64,000 nucleotides of DNA from Pedobacter duraquae (GTDB lineage: Bacteria; Bacteroidota; Bacteroidia; Sphingobacteriales; Sphingobacteriaceae). This document shows, in pieces, positions 46,360-55,469 of the stretch (within the stretch, counting starts at the first letter, position 1; each line of letters opens with the position of its first letter). The stretch covers positions 744,001 through 808,000 of the forward strand of contig NZ_SNWM01000001.1 in assembly GCF_004362245.1 (NCBI RefSeq), in the 5' to 3' direction. The notes under the pieces were generated by a model. It was not told the origin of the DNA and made no database searches. It saw only the letters and a program-made list of their open reading frames with translations. The translations under genes and the position numbers were made by a program.

Positions 46360-48513
46360 ATGTCAATCAAAACAAAACTAATCCAATTGCTATTACCTTT
46401 TACAGTAATAAGCTGTAGCACCAAAGAAACAAAAATGACGCAATACAAATGGCCGGATGCCAACGCTCCGGTAGCCGAAATTAACCCGCACAAACGTATT
46501 TTGCACGGAGATACCGTGATAGACAACTACTACTGGATGATTGACTACTTCAAAAAGGGTCCAGACAGTACTAAGGTAGTCGATTATTTAAAGGCCGAAA
46601 ACAAATACCTGGATACCATGATGAGCGGTTCCAAAGCATTCAGGGAAGATCTTTTCAAAGAATTAAAAGGTCGGATCAAGGAAAAAGATGAATCAGTTCC
46701 GGTCTTCAAAAATGGGTATTTCTATTACAGCAAAACTGAAGACGGTAAACAATACTATAAATATTGCCGTAAGAAAGGTAGCATGGATGCCAAAGAAGAA
46801 GTCCTGGCAGATGTAGATGAAATGGCTAAAGGACATGCTTATTTCAGCGTGTCGGGATTTAGCATTAGTCCTGACAACAAACTAATGGCATATGGCGTTG
46901 ATGAGGTATCCCGCCGACAGTACACACTGTACATCAAAAACCTGGAAACTAGCGCAATATTGAAGGATGAAATCCCCAATACTGAGGGAGATGCCGTTTG
47001 GGCTCAGGACAATAAAACGATTTTTTACACGGATAAGAACGCTGTCACACTATTAAGTGAAAAAATAAAAAAACATAGGATTGGTAGCGATCCAAAAGAT
47101 GACGTTGTGGTTTATGAAGAGAAAGATAAATCAAACTATATCGGTGTAGCTAAATCAAAATCAGGAAAATTCATCTTCATTTATTCCTCCGCAACAATGT
47201 CTGACGAGATCAGGATGATAGAGGCCGACAAGCCTGACGCTCCTTTTAACGTATTTCAGCCAAGGATGAAGGATGTTAAATATGATATTATTCCCCTGGA
47301 ACACAAATTTTTGATTGTGACCAATTGGAACGCACATAACTTTCGTTTGATGGAAGCTCCTTTTAACAATACCGGCAAAGACAGCTGGAAGGAAATAATC
47401 CCGAACCGAAAAGACGTACTTTTATCTGGTGTAGAGGAATTTAAAGATTACATGGTTCTTGCCGAACGTAAAAATGGCCTTGCACAGCTACGCGTGATGG
47501 ATTTCAATGGTCATGAACATTATATCAAATTTGATGAACCAACATATACTGCAAGCGTGGGTGCCAATCCTGAATTTAACAGCAACACCTTCAGATACCG
47601 TTATACTTCTATGACGACACCTTCGTCAACATATGACTACAATATGTCGACAAAACAGCAGATACTGAAGAAACAGCAGGAAGTAATCGGTGGATACAAC
47701 AAAACAGATTACATCACTGAACGCATTTATGCGACGGCAAAGGATGGAACAAAAATCCCTATCTCGCTGGTCTATAAAAAAGGCCTTAAAAAGGATGGCA
47801 CAGCTCCCCTCCTGCTCTATGCATACGGTTCTTACGGCATGAGCATGGATGCAGCGTTCTCCTCCAACGCCCTTAGCTTATTGAATAGAGGTTTCGTATA
47901 TGCAATAGCACATATACGCGGCGGACAGGAAATGGGACGTCAATGGTACGATGATGGCAAAATGATGAAAAAGATGAACACCTTCACAGACTTTATCGAC
48001 TGCGGACAATTCCTGATCGATTCACAGTTTACCAGTAAGGGGCATTTGTATGCTCAAGGTGGTAGTGCCGGCGGCTTGCTAATGGGCGCTGTTGCCAACC
48101 TTGCGCCAAACCTATGGAATGGGATTCTGGCACATGTGCCTTTTGTCGACGTGGTAAACACCATGCTAGACGAAAGCATTCCCTTAACGACCAATGAATT
48201 TGATGAATGGGGAAATCCTAAAAACAAAGATGCTTATCAGTACATGAAAAGTTATTCGCCATATGAAAATGTGGAGAAAAAAGACTACCCAAATATGTTA
48301 GTCACAACGGGTCTGCACGACAGTCAGGTTCAATATTTTGAGCCTGCAAAATGGGTTGCCAAACTGAGGGCGACAAAAACAGATAAACATCTCCTTTTAC
48401 TTAAAACTGATATGGATTTCGGACACGGAGGTGCTTCAGGAAGATTCGACTACCTAAAAGATGTCGCACTAAACTACGCTTTCATCTTCAGTCTCGAAGG
48501 AATTACAAAATAA
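46360..48513 (+). CDS. S9A prolyl oligopeptidase / oligopeptidase B lipoprotein
   Basis: From the ATG at 46360 the 717-residue protein starts with a lipoprotein signal (LLLPFTVISC). The open frame runs from 46291, but that extension precedes the signal and was rejected. The N-terminal part is a seven-bladed propeller (about 80-430). The C-terminal alpha/beta hydrolase has QGGSAGGLLM (Ser569), TGLHDSQVQ (Asp654) and GHGGASGRFD (His689). It cleaves short peptides after proline or basic residues; the lipid anchor puts it in the periplasm or on the outer membrane. It is monocistronic and ends in a strong terminator. Confidence 0.94.
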   Translation: MSIKTKLIQLLLPFTVISCSTKETKMTQYKWPDANAPVAEINPHKRILHGDTVIDNYYWMIDYFKKGPDSTKVVDYLKAENKYLDTMMSGSKAFREDLFKELKGRIKEKDESVPVFKNGYFYYSKTEDGKQYYKYCRKKGSMDAKEEVLADVDEMAKGHAYFSVSGFSISPDNKLMAYGVDEVSRRQYTLYIKNLETSAILKDEIPNTEGDAVWAQDNKTIFYTDKNAVTLLSEKIKKHRIGSDPKDDVVVYEEKDKSNYIGVAKSKSGKFIFIYSSATMSDEIRMIEADKPDAPFNVFQPRMKDVKYDIIPLEHKFLIVTNWNAHNFRLMEAPFNNTGKDSWKEIIPNRKDVLLSGVEEFKDYMVLAERKNGLAQLRVMDFNGHEHYIKFDEPTYTASVGANPEFNSNTFRYRYTSMTTPSSTYDYNMSTKQQILKKQQEVIGGYNKTDYITERIYATAKDGTKIPISLVYKKGLKKDGTAPLLLYAYGSYGMSMDAAFSSNALSLLNRGFVYAIAHIRGGQEMGRQWYDDGKMMKKMNTFTDFIDCGQFLIDSQFTSKGHLYAQGGSAGGLLMGAVANLAPNLWNGILAHVPFVDVVNTMLDESIPLTTNEFDEWGNPKNKDAYQYMKSYSPYENVEKKDYPNMLVTTGLHDSQVQYFEPAKWVAKLRATKTDKHLLLLKTDMDFGHGGASGRFDYLKDVALNYAFIFSLEGITK

Positions 48514-48551
48514 AAAAGCGTGGCCGGCATAAGAACCGGCCACGCTTTTTT
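48512..48551. terminator. Strong bidirectional Rho-independent terminator
   Basis: AAAAAAGCGTGGCCGG (48512-48527) and CCGGCCACGCTTTTTT (48536-48551) form a 16-bp perfect stem with an 8-base loop and T-runs on both strands. It lies between the convergent oligopeptidase and Hint-domain genes. Confidence 0.93.
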
Positions 48552-48564
48552 CCAGGAACGGGCT

Positions 48565-49563
48565 TTATTTTTGTCTTACCATAACACCGTTCATAATAAA
48601 CGTAGTACCTCCACTAGCTACCATGTTGTATACTTTCTGTGTACCCCCAGCCTTTTCTTCACGATCCCACACGGTATAAACATCATATTTTCCGGTTTTT
48701 TCATTCAGACAGATCAGCTCCTGACCAACTTTTACTTCGCCCATTTTAATTGTACCTGCTTTTGTTTCCATCGGATGATTTGGCGTAGCCTGTAACACCT
48801 TAGTGCTTAGAGAAACCTGCTTCCCACTTAAATCCTCTTTTGTATGGCTTGAAATTAACACCAAACTGGTCAATGCATAGTTTTTTGCTTCATGCACAGT
48901 CAGTTCGCTCACCTTTACCGCCGATGGCACATTTGTCATCGGATCAAGTGTGATTACCTCATCCCCTGCCTTAACATCCCGCAGCATTTTCTTTGAACCA
49001 TCAGCCATTGCCACTTCTTCATCACCTGGAAAACAAATGTCACTACCATAGGTACCTGCTTCCTCTGAAATATCCTTTCCAGTGTTCAACACCTTATACT
49101 GCTGAAAACTCAGTTCCTTGGACAGGATATAAGATAGTTTAAGTACAAAATTCTTCTCTTCCTTATTGATGTTATCGATATCCTGGAAATACTTTTCCCA
49201 AACCTTCCCATCAGCCGTGAAATCGGGAACAAGTGCTTTATAGATCTTCCCCTTCTCTGTAGTATAAAACACCATCAGTCCAAGCTCCTGCATTCCTTCT
49301 TTAGCAATAAGTTTATACAAGTCTATCCGCTTTTTCAAGCCGTCATCACCGGTAATGAAATAAGGTTTACGTCCCTCATATCTATCCAGAACATACATAT
49401 TATCAAACTTTACGTACGTATCCTTATCGAGGTCAGCAACAGAATACACTTTCGCCTTTTCATATTCCGCCAAGGTAATCGGCCGGGGATTAACAGGTTT
49501 TGCCTGAGCATATACAAATCGTGTAGCAGGCAACAATAACAACAGGAGTAATAATTTACGCAT
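48565..49563 (-). CDS. Secreted Hint-domain (intein-like) protein
   Basis: The 332-residue protein has a signal peptide (1-20, FVYAQ), an N-terminal domain of unknown family (21-175), and a C-terminal Hint fold from Cys177 in DICFPGDEEVAMADGSKKML. Block-B-like TPNHP (Thr260, His263) and a C-terminal TTFIMNGVMV strand follow. The invariant first Cys and TxxH allow an N-S acyl shift, but the terminal His-Asn pair needed for C-side cleavage is absent and nothing follows. It therefore cannot splice, but could self-cleave or form a Hedgehog-like thioester. It is last in an operon with two Tat-exported enzymes (15-base gap). Confidence 0.82.
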   Translation of the reverse strand: MRKLLLLLLLLPATRFVYAQAKPVNPRPITLAEYEKAKVYSVADLDKDTYVKFDNMYVLDRYEGRKPYFITGDDGLKKRIDLYKLIAKEGMQELGLMVFYTTEKGKIYKALVPDFTADGKVWEKYFQDIDNINKEEKNFVLKLSYILSKELSFQQYKVLNTGKDISEEAGTYGSDICFPGDEEVAMADGSKKMLRDVKAGDEVITLDPMTNVPSAVKVSELTVHEAKNYALTSLVLISSHTKEDLSGKQVSLSTKVLQATPNHPMETKAGTIKMGEVKVGQELICLNEKTGKYDVYTVWDREEKAGGTQKVYNMVASGGTTFIMNGVMVRQK

Positions 49564-49578
49564 AATAATTAATTGGTA

Positions 49579-50748
49579 TTAAGAAAGTTGTTTAAAAGCT
49601 TCGGCAAAGGCTTGCATTTCGTCCATGCGTCCAATGCTTACCCGGCACCACTCGGCACCGTTGATTTTCCAGGTACGAATGCTCACACCACGGTTAGACA
49701 TTTCTTTGGAGAATTTAGACCCCTCCATTTTCAAGGGGAACATAACGAAATTTGCCGAGGAGGGGATATAAGTGTACCCTTCTGCTTTGAGAACACTATA
49801 CAGATATTCTTTTGAAGCCATCGTCTTTTTCAGCGCATCTTGCAGAAATTCTTTCTCCTGATAGGCCGCGATAGCAGCAGCTACAGTAGGTGCCGACAGA
49901 CTCATTGAACCCACAGCATATTTGGAAATATCCTTGATCGCTTCGGGCTGGGCAACGATATAACCACAACGCAGTCCCGCAAAGCCATATAGCTTGGAAA
50001 AGGTACGGGCAACAATAACGTTATTTCCCTTCTTCACCATATCAATCATACTTACACTTTGTGGATCAGGAATATAATCGATATAGGCTTCATCAACAAA
50101 CACAGGAACTTTTTTACTAACCCGCTCACAAAAAGCTTTCAGTTTAGCAGTGTCCAGCATTGTAGCAGTTGGATTATTGGGATTGCAGATATAGACCAAA
50201 CCTGTTTTGCTGGTTATTTTGGCTTCCATTGCGTCCAGATCCAACTTATAATCTGCTGTCAACGGAACCTTGATCCAGGTAGCCCCATGCCGTTGTGCGT
50301 CTGAAGGAAGATCGTTATAAGAAGGATCACCAGAAATGATTTCAGCTCCATTTTTACCATAGAACATTGCCGCAGCAAGCAGAATCGGCGAAGAACCGGC
50401 ATCCATAAACAGCTGATCCTGCTTAACACCTTCATATTCGGCAATTTTACCAGTCAGCTCACGCATCCGCATAAAAGGATATTGATAGCTTAGCTCCAAA
50501 GATTCCTGAATAGCTTTCTTTGCTGCCGGCGACGGGCCGAAAGGGTTTTCGTTTGCAGATAGTCTAGCTTTCATTACCGGTGCTGGCTCCAATACCGCCG
50601 CCTCATCATTAAGTCTATCGCTCCAACTTTGTTGCAGACGCTTTGGCATAGCCATCAATTGAGTAATACCTCCTGAGAAAAACGCCGCGCCTCCGGCGAT
50701 CAGGGCTGTAGATTTAATCCAGGTCCTGCGGTTGAATGAGTTTGCCAT
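49579..50748 (-). CDS. Tat-exported HisC-like aminotransferase (PLP, fold type I)
   Basis: The 389-residue protein has a twin-arginine signal (NRRTWIKSTALIAGGAAFF). The histidinol-phosphate aminotransferase-like core has LSANENPFGPSPAAKKA, VYICNPNNPTATMLD, FVDEAYIDY, the PLP lysine in TFSKLYGFAGLRCGY, and the late CRVSIG motif. The Tat signal implies that the folded PLP enzyme is exported, unlike biosynthetic HisC. It lies 23 bases after a Tat-exported flavin amine oxidase, so both probably act on the same amino compound outside the cytoplasm. The true substrate is unknown. Confidence 0.9.
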   Translation of the reverse strand: MANSFNRRTWIKSTALIAGGAAFFSGGITQLMAMPKRLQQSWSDRLNDEAAVLEPAPVMKARLSANENPFGPSPAAKKAIQESLELSYQYPFMRMRELTGKIAEYEGVKQDQLFMDAGSSPILLAAAMFYGKNGAEIISGDPSYNDLPSDAQRHGATWIKVPLTADYKLDLDAMEAKITSKTGLVYICNPNNPTATMLDTAKLKAFCERVSKKVPVFVDEAYIDYIPDPQSVSMIDMVKKGNNVIVARTFSKLYGFAGLRCGYIVAQPEAIKDISKYAVGSMSLSAPTVAAAIAAYQEKEFLQDALKKTMASKEYLYSVLKAEGYTYIPSSANFVMFPLKMEGSKFSKEMSNRGVSIRTWKINGAEWCRVSIGRMDEMQAFAEAFKQLS

Positions 50749-50771
50749 AATTTTGATTGTTTTTATTTTGG

Positions 50772-52364
50772 TTATCCTTTGATTTCTGTTGTAGGGTAGT
50801 TTACGCGTGATTCTGTAACCCGGCTATGGATATTGGCAACAACACTCCTTGCGGATTCCAACGCCCCGGCCATCCAGGCATTAAGATGCGTCAGGTGCTC
50901 TCCAGCAAAATATACATGCCCATCGGGCTTCAATAATGCTGGGTAAGCATTTTTTCGCGTCTCCGCCGAGTAAACTGCCCATCCGCCCATATTATATTTC
51001 GTTCTATGCCAGCTCACAGAAAATGAACTTTCAAATTCCTTGTCATACTGCGGATGGATAAGACGTCCCTTTTGCAGAGCCAGACGCTCGCGGTCTGCAT
51101 AGCTCAATTCGCCAACCTGTTGTGCCTTTTCGTTAAAATTATAGTAACCGATTAAAATACCTTTCTTATCTAAATAGTCATAAGAAGGATAAAAAAGCTG
51201 AGTCAGCTCGTTATTGGTATGTGTAATACCTCCATAGATATGCTCATCCTCCTCCCAGAAACGACGTTTCATCTGCAATCCTATTTTGCCGGTTTGGTTG
51301 TAGGTGATGTAGTCTATCGCACGACTTACCGCAGGAGAAAAATTAGTAGTCAAATTGCTGAGTACCGGCAAAGGAAGGGTACAAATACATAGGTCGCCGG
51401 CCATTTCGTGTGTACCAGTTTTATCTTTATAAACTACTTTTACACCAGTGTCAGTATTGGTAATAGCCGAAACCTCGGCCCCGGTTTTGAGCATAGGTGC
51501 AATTTTCCGTTCAAAGGCCTGAGCAATTTTATCCATCCCACCAACAGCCTGAAACATGGTCATTTGTAACTCGTAGGTGTATTCGGCCACGTTATAGAAA
51601 TCGGGATCCATTAACCCGGAATGGATAATATCCGCAAGACTGTGAGGATCAGCAATACGACCCGGTTTATCACCAGCTCCAGGAGATTCGATATAACCTC
51701 TCCTTGCAGATGCCTTATATAACTTATCTGCATCAAGCCCTCCTTCAGCCATCAGATACTCAATGATCTTCTGTCCGTCTTCTTTAGTTAATGGTGCATC
51801 CAGATTCCCATGATCCATAGTTTTAGAAAGCATCTCAGCCATATAGCCACGGATGTCATTATGAATTTCGCGATTACGGATTTTTTTGTTTGATAACGGC
51901 CCCTTCCCTTCGGCGAAATAATAGGTGCTTTCATTCACATTGTTGTATACCTGGATGGGCACACCAAGTTCTTTACAATAATGAAGGGTAAGCTCGTGGT
52001 TGTGTGGAATTCTTGAGGGGCCGGCATTAAAATATAAACCCTCATCAAATTTCGCTTTTGAAGGGCCGTGGCCACTTTCTTCATGCGTACTCCCGTTTCG
52101 AATACTCCAGCATCGTCCTCCAGTCCGCTCCCGAGCTTCAAGAATCGTACATTGGTAGCCGAGCTTATTTAACTCATAAGCAGCTGCCATACCAGCAAGC
52201 CCGGCACCTAAAATAATTAGCTTTTTCCCGTTACCTTTGCCTTCAAAATTAAATGCATGTGCTGGTGCAGCCTTTAAAATACCCAAAGCCAACATCGCCG
52301 GGTAACTTGCAGCAGCCAAAATAGAACTTTTACCTAAAAAATCGCGCCTGGTTAATGATTTCAA
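50772..52364 (-). CDS. Tat-exported flavin monoamine/L-amino acid oxidase
   Basis: The 530-residue protein starts at TTG (52362-52364), the only initiator before the Tat signal SLTRRDFLGKSSILAAASYP. The FAD motif KLIILGAGLAGMAAAYELNK and EARERTGGRCWSIR follow, and the C-terminal VYFAGEHLTHLNAWMAGALE closes the FAD site. It oxidatively deaminates amines or L-amino acids to imines with release of hydrogen peroxide. It is first in the operon with an exported aminotransferase and a Hint-domain protein. Confidence 0.9.
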   Translation of the reverse strand: MKSLTRRDFLGKSSILAAASYPAMLALGILKAAPAHAFNFEGKGNGKKLIILGAGLAGMAAAYELNKLGYQCTILEARERTGGRCWSIRNGSTHEESGHGPSKAKFDEGLYFNAGPSRIPHNHELTLHYCKELGVPIQVYNNVNESTYYFAEGKGPLSNKKIRNREIHNDIRGYMAEMLSKTMDHGNLDAPLTKEDGQKIIEYLMAEGGLDADKLYKASARRGYIESPGAGDKPGRIADPHSLADIIHSGLMDPDFYNVAEYTYELQMTMFQAVGGMDKIAQAFERKIAPMLKTGAEVSAITNTDTGVKVVYKDKTGTHEMAGDLCICTLPLPVLSNLTTNFSPAVSRAIDYITYNQTGKIGLQMKRRFWEEDEHIYGGITHTNNELTQLFYPSYDYLDKKGILIGYYNFNEKAQQVGELSYADRERLALQKGRLIHPQYDKEFESSFSVSWHRTKYNMGGWAVYSAETRKNAYPALLKPDGHVYFAGEHLTHLNAWMAGALESARSVVANIHSRVTESRVNYPTTEIKG

Positions 52365-52526
52365 AACTAATATTAAGATTATACAGCGAATTTAACACAA
52401 TAAAGTATCAAAAACTACCAGTATAACCCGAAATTATCAATATATTCTAATTATTACATTAAAAAATCAGTAAATACCAGAATAAAAACCAGAAAAACAG
52501 ACAATAACAGTTTTAAAATAAAAAAA

Positions 52527-52859
52527 TTACAAAACCATTAACAAAAAATCTACAAAAGCCATAACTACAGCGATGATAAGTGCCGGCTTGAATCCTACTA
52601 CCTTAAAATCTGACAGCAGGTAATCTGCTAGTTTAATCATTAATGCCGTTACAACCAGGTGGACAACGAAGGAAAGAATGCCAAAAGTGATCACATTGAT
52701 AGGAAAACTGATAATGAAACCAATCGTCGCATTGAGCAAACCAATAACCAATGCAACAATAATTCCTGTTGTATAATTTTTAATGGTTACCGTCGACATC
52801 ATGGTGGAAAGCCCTAACAAAACTGCGGCATTTAAGAGTAAGGAAAGAATAAATAGCAT
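52527..52859 (-). CDS. Holin-like 4-TM membrane protein (Phage_holin_4_2 family)
   Basis: The 110-residue protein consists almost entirely of four hydrophobic helices (about 2-20, 30-52, 57-80, 90-110). The IGLLNATIGFIISFPINVIT region is typical of the YvlD/Phage_holin_4_2 family. Despite the name, these are common chromosomal membrane proteins. It is flanked by unrelated genes and appears monocistronic; its function is unknown. Confidence 0.85.
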   Translation of the reverse strand: MLFILSLLLNAAVLLGLSTMMSTVTIKNYTTGIIVALVIGLLNATIGFIISFPINVITFGILSFVVHLVVTALMIKLADYLLSDFKVVGFKPALIIAVVMAFVDFLLMVL

Positions 52860-52953
52860 AATTTGAGATTTGAAAATTCAGATACAATAATCACTCCATT
52901 ATTCAAAACCCTGGTCATTTTAACCCAGACTTCCTCCCGCGATCGCACGCAAT

Positions 52954-55344
52954 TTAATTCCGGTTTCCGGTTTTTGCCTGCCGCACCTCTTTAGCATCCT
53001 TTAAGTTAAACCGGTAAACATAGCTCAAACGATATCGTGCTGCATTAGGATTGTTCATCTGATTGAGGACGTAATTTTCACCCGTAGTCTGCGTATTAAA
53101 TTTCCTGGAATTGAAAACATTTGTCACATCAAACACCAATGTAGACTTGTTATTAAACAAATTCTTACTGATCCCAAAATCTGCAAAATGGATAGCCGCA
53201 GTGCGGCTTTGCGCATTGCTTTGTGCACTGTTAAAATTATAGCGCCCCTGCAAACCAAAGCCTCCAGTAAATTTAACCTGCGCGTTGAGCCTGGCTGTTA
53301 AAATTTGACCGGTATAATCCAGATCACGCCCTTGAAATAGACCTTGTTGCTTAAAGTCGTACCAATTCCCTTCTGCATTTACCTGCAGCCATTTCATCGG
53401 ACTATATAACATAGAGAGCTCCACTCCCCTTCTGATCTCACTAATGATGTTGATTGGTGAAGTGATAAAAATGCCACTACTATTTCTGAATGTATAATCC
53501 TGAATATAACCCTTATTATATTGATAGTAAACCGCGGGATTAAAGGTAAGTTTTGACCAGTTTCTTATAAAGCCGAGCTCAACAACGTGTGCATACGATG
53601 GATTCAAATCGGGATTTCCAACATATTGCGCGTTAAAATCTGTGATTTCATTAAACGGGTATAAAGAATTGAGCGACGGCCTGTTAATTCTGCGGCTATA
53701 ATTTAACTGCGCTGTAGCGCCGGTAGTAATAGCATAACTCATATTCACTGTAGGGAATAACCGCGTGTAATCTTTCTCTGTATTAAACATATTGCTTGCA
53801 TCGGCAATCCTTATCCGGGTTAGCTCAGTCCGCAACCCAAGCTGATAACCAAACTTACCAACCTTATTTCCCAACTGCGCATACGCAGCGCCGATGAGCT
53901 CATTATAGGTTAATTGATTATCAATGTTCTGATAGATGCGCCACCCACCATTCACCTCCTGTTCGGCCTGGTAGTCTGTCGTTACCTTTCTATTTTCTAA
54001 TTTCAGCCCAAATTCCACAATTCCATCTTTGCTAAAAGGTTGTACCAAGTCTGACTGCACCAACAAATCTTTACTCGACCCGATCGAGCTCGTACGGATT
54101 CCAGGAAACAAAGTCGCCGTTGGTTCAGTCTTTTGTGTCGCCAGCTGCCAGTCCTTGTCACTATTCCAAAAATCATATTGCATATCAACCGTAAATTTTT
54201 TCCCAGGCCTGGTAAAAAGTTTTGTGTAGTTAAACTCTACCTGATTATAATTCCGCTTCTCCCAGGACTCCCCTGATCTGCTCAATACGCTATCCTTAAC
54301 TCCGGTCGCTTTGCTATAATTATAGTCCAGATTTGTTCTGTCGTGATCCCGCGTAGCATTCAGTAGAAACGCCGCAGTAATGGTGTTCTTATCATTGATC
54401 AGATAATCAGCACCCATATAAAGTAGTTTTCCATCATCATGCCTCTTCTCATGCTGAACCTGATCGAGAAATGATTTCTGTCCCGATACGATCGTTTGCT
54501 GATTAGTTGTATATAACCCTACATAATCTGATTTCCTGATCCCAAACGTCGAAAATATATTTATCTTCTCAGATTTATAATTAAGACTTGGATTAATACG
54601 TGAGTCGTTCGGGCTGCCACCAACAAGTCTCACCTGCCCGTTAAAACCTGACTTTTTGTTTTTCTTCAGCACAATGTTGATAATTCCTGCAGATCCGGCA
54701 GCGTCATAACGCGACGAAGGATTTGTAATCACCTCGATGCGCTCAATCTGAGCAGCCGGAATCTGATCCAACGCATCATTTTGGGTTAACCCTGAGCGCC
54801 TGCCGTTGATCATCACATACACATTATTGTTTCCCCGTAAACTTATCCCCCCAGAAGGGCTTACTGATACTGAAGGTACACTATTCAGGATGTCATTTGC
54901 CGATCCACTCTGTGCCAATATATCTTTACCCACTTCAAACACCTTTTTATCAAGCTTAAAACTAACAGCGGGCTTATCTCCATTTACAACAACCTCCTTC
55001 AACATCGCCGGATCCTGAGTCAACATCAAACCGCCCGCATTTTGTGTACCGTCGGTAATATTTACCGCCTTGCGGATCGACTGGTATCCCATGTAACTAA
55101 CAGTCAATAGGAAGCCGCCTTTCGGAAGTTTTTCCAACTTAAATAAGCCTGACTCTTCAGTGATGGAGCTAGCTACCAATGTAGCATTGGTATTATAAAT
55201 ACTAACTGTAGCATACGGGACTGGCGCTTTGGTAACCGAATCAAGTACTTTGCCATAAATAATGGAGGTACCTGCATCTTGAGCAAAAAGATAACCTGGC
55301 AGTTGAATAATGATAAACAAGAATAAAAAGGCGTGTAATTTCAT
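52954..55344 (-). CDS. Outer-membrane beta-barrel TonB-receptor family protein
   Basis: From the ATG at 55342-55344 (796 residues) it has a signal peptide (1-20, GYLFAQ) and a carboxypeptidase-regulatory-like domain (about 25-105, YGKVLDSVTKAPVPYATVSI). A plug region follows (about 110-245, with SVSPSGGISLRGNNNVYVMI and IERIEVITNPSSRYDAAG), then a barrel of the OMP_b-brl_3 type. The earlier Met at 55410 precedes the signal peptide and was rejected. It is divergent from a LytS/LytTR pair (125 bases apart), which may regulate it. The ligand is unknown. Confidence 0.88.
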   Translation of the reverse strand: MKLHAFLFLFIIIQLPGYLFAQDAGTSIIYGKVLDSVTKAPVPYATVSIYNTNATLVASSITEESGLFKLEKLPKGGFLLTVSYMGYQSIRKAVNITDGTQNAGGLMLTQDPAMLKEVVVNGDKPAVSFKLDKKVFEVGKDILAQSGSANDILNSVPSVSVSPSGGISLRGNNNVYVMINGRRSGLTQNDALDQIPAAQIERIEVITNPSSRYDAAGSAGIINIVLKKNKKSGFNGQVRLVGGSPNDSRINPSLNYKSEKINIFSTFGIRKSDYVGLYTTNQQTIVSGQKSFLDQVQHEKRHDDGKLLYMGADYLINDKNTITAAFLLNATRDHDRTNLDYNYSKATGVKDSVLSRSGESWEKRNYNQVEFNYTKLFTRPGKKFTVDMQYDFWNSDKDWQLATQKTEPTATLFPGIRTSSIGSSKDLLVQSDLVQPFSKDGIVEFGLKLENRKVTTDYQAEQEVNGGWRIYQNIDNQLTYNELIGAAYAQLGNKVGKFGYQLGLRTELTRIRIADASNMFNTEKDYTRLFPTVNMSYAITTGATAQLNYSRRINRPSLNSLYPFNEITDFNAQYVGNPDLNPSYAHVVELGFIRNWSKLTFNPAVYYQYNKGYIQDYTFRNSSGIFITSPINIISEIRRGVELSMLYSPMKWLQVNAEGNWYDFKQQGLFQGRDLDYTGQILTARLNAQVKFTGGFGLQGRYNFNSAQSNAQSRTAAIHFADFGISKNLFNNKSTLVFDVTNVFNSRKFNTQTTGENYVLNQMNNPNAARYRLSYVYRFNLKDAKEVRQAKTGNRN

Positions 55345-55469
55345 GATTTGATTTATTTCTTCAGCAAGGATAGGCCGCCGATTATCAATAGTGTAATACA
55401 AACCTGCCAACTGCTCTATATCCTTTTCTACTGCAATTCATCAATGCAAGTTATTCCTATCTTTACTTT

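Noticed and set aside
48565..49563. True splicing intein
   Set aside because: There is no C-extein and no terminal His-Asn, and the host domain is not an interrupted known enzyme.
52527..52859. Holin as a sign of a prophage
   Set aside because: The family is common in chromosomes and no phage structural, lysis or integrase genes are nearby.
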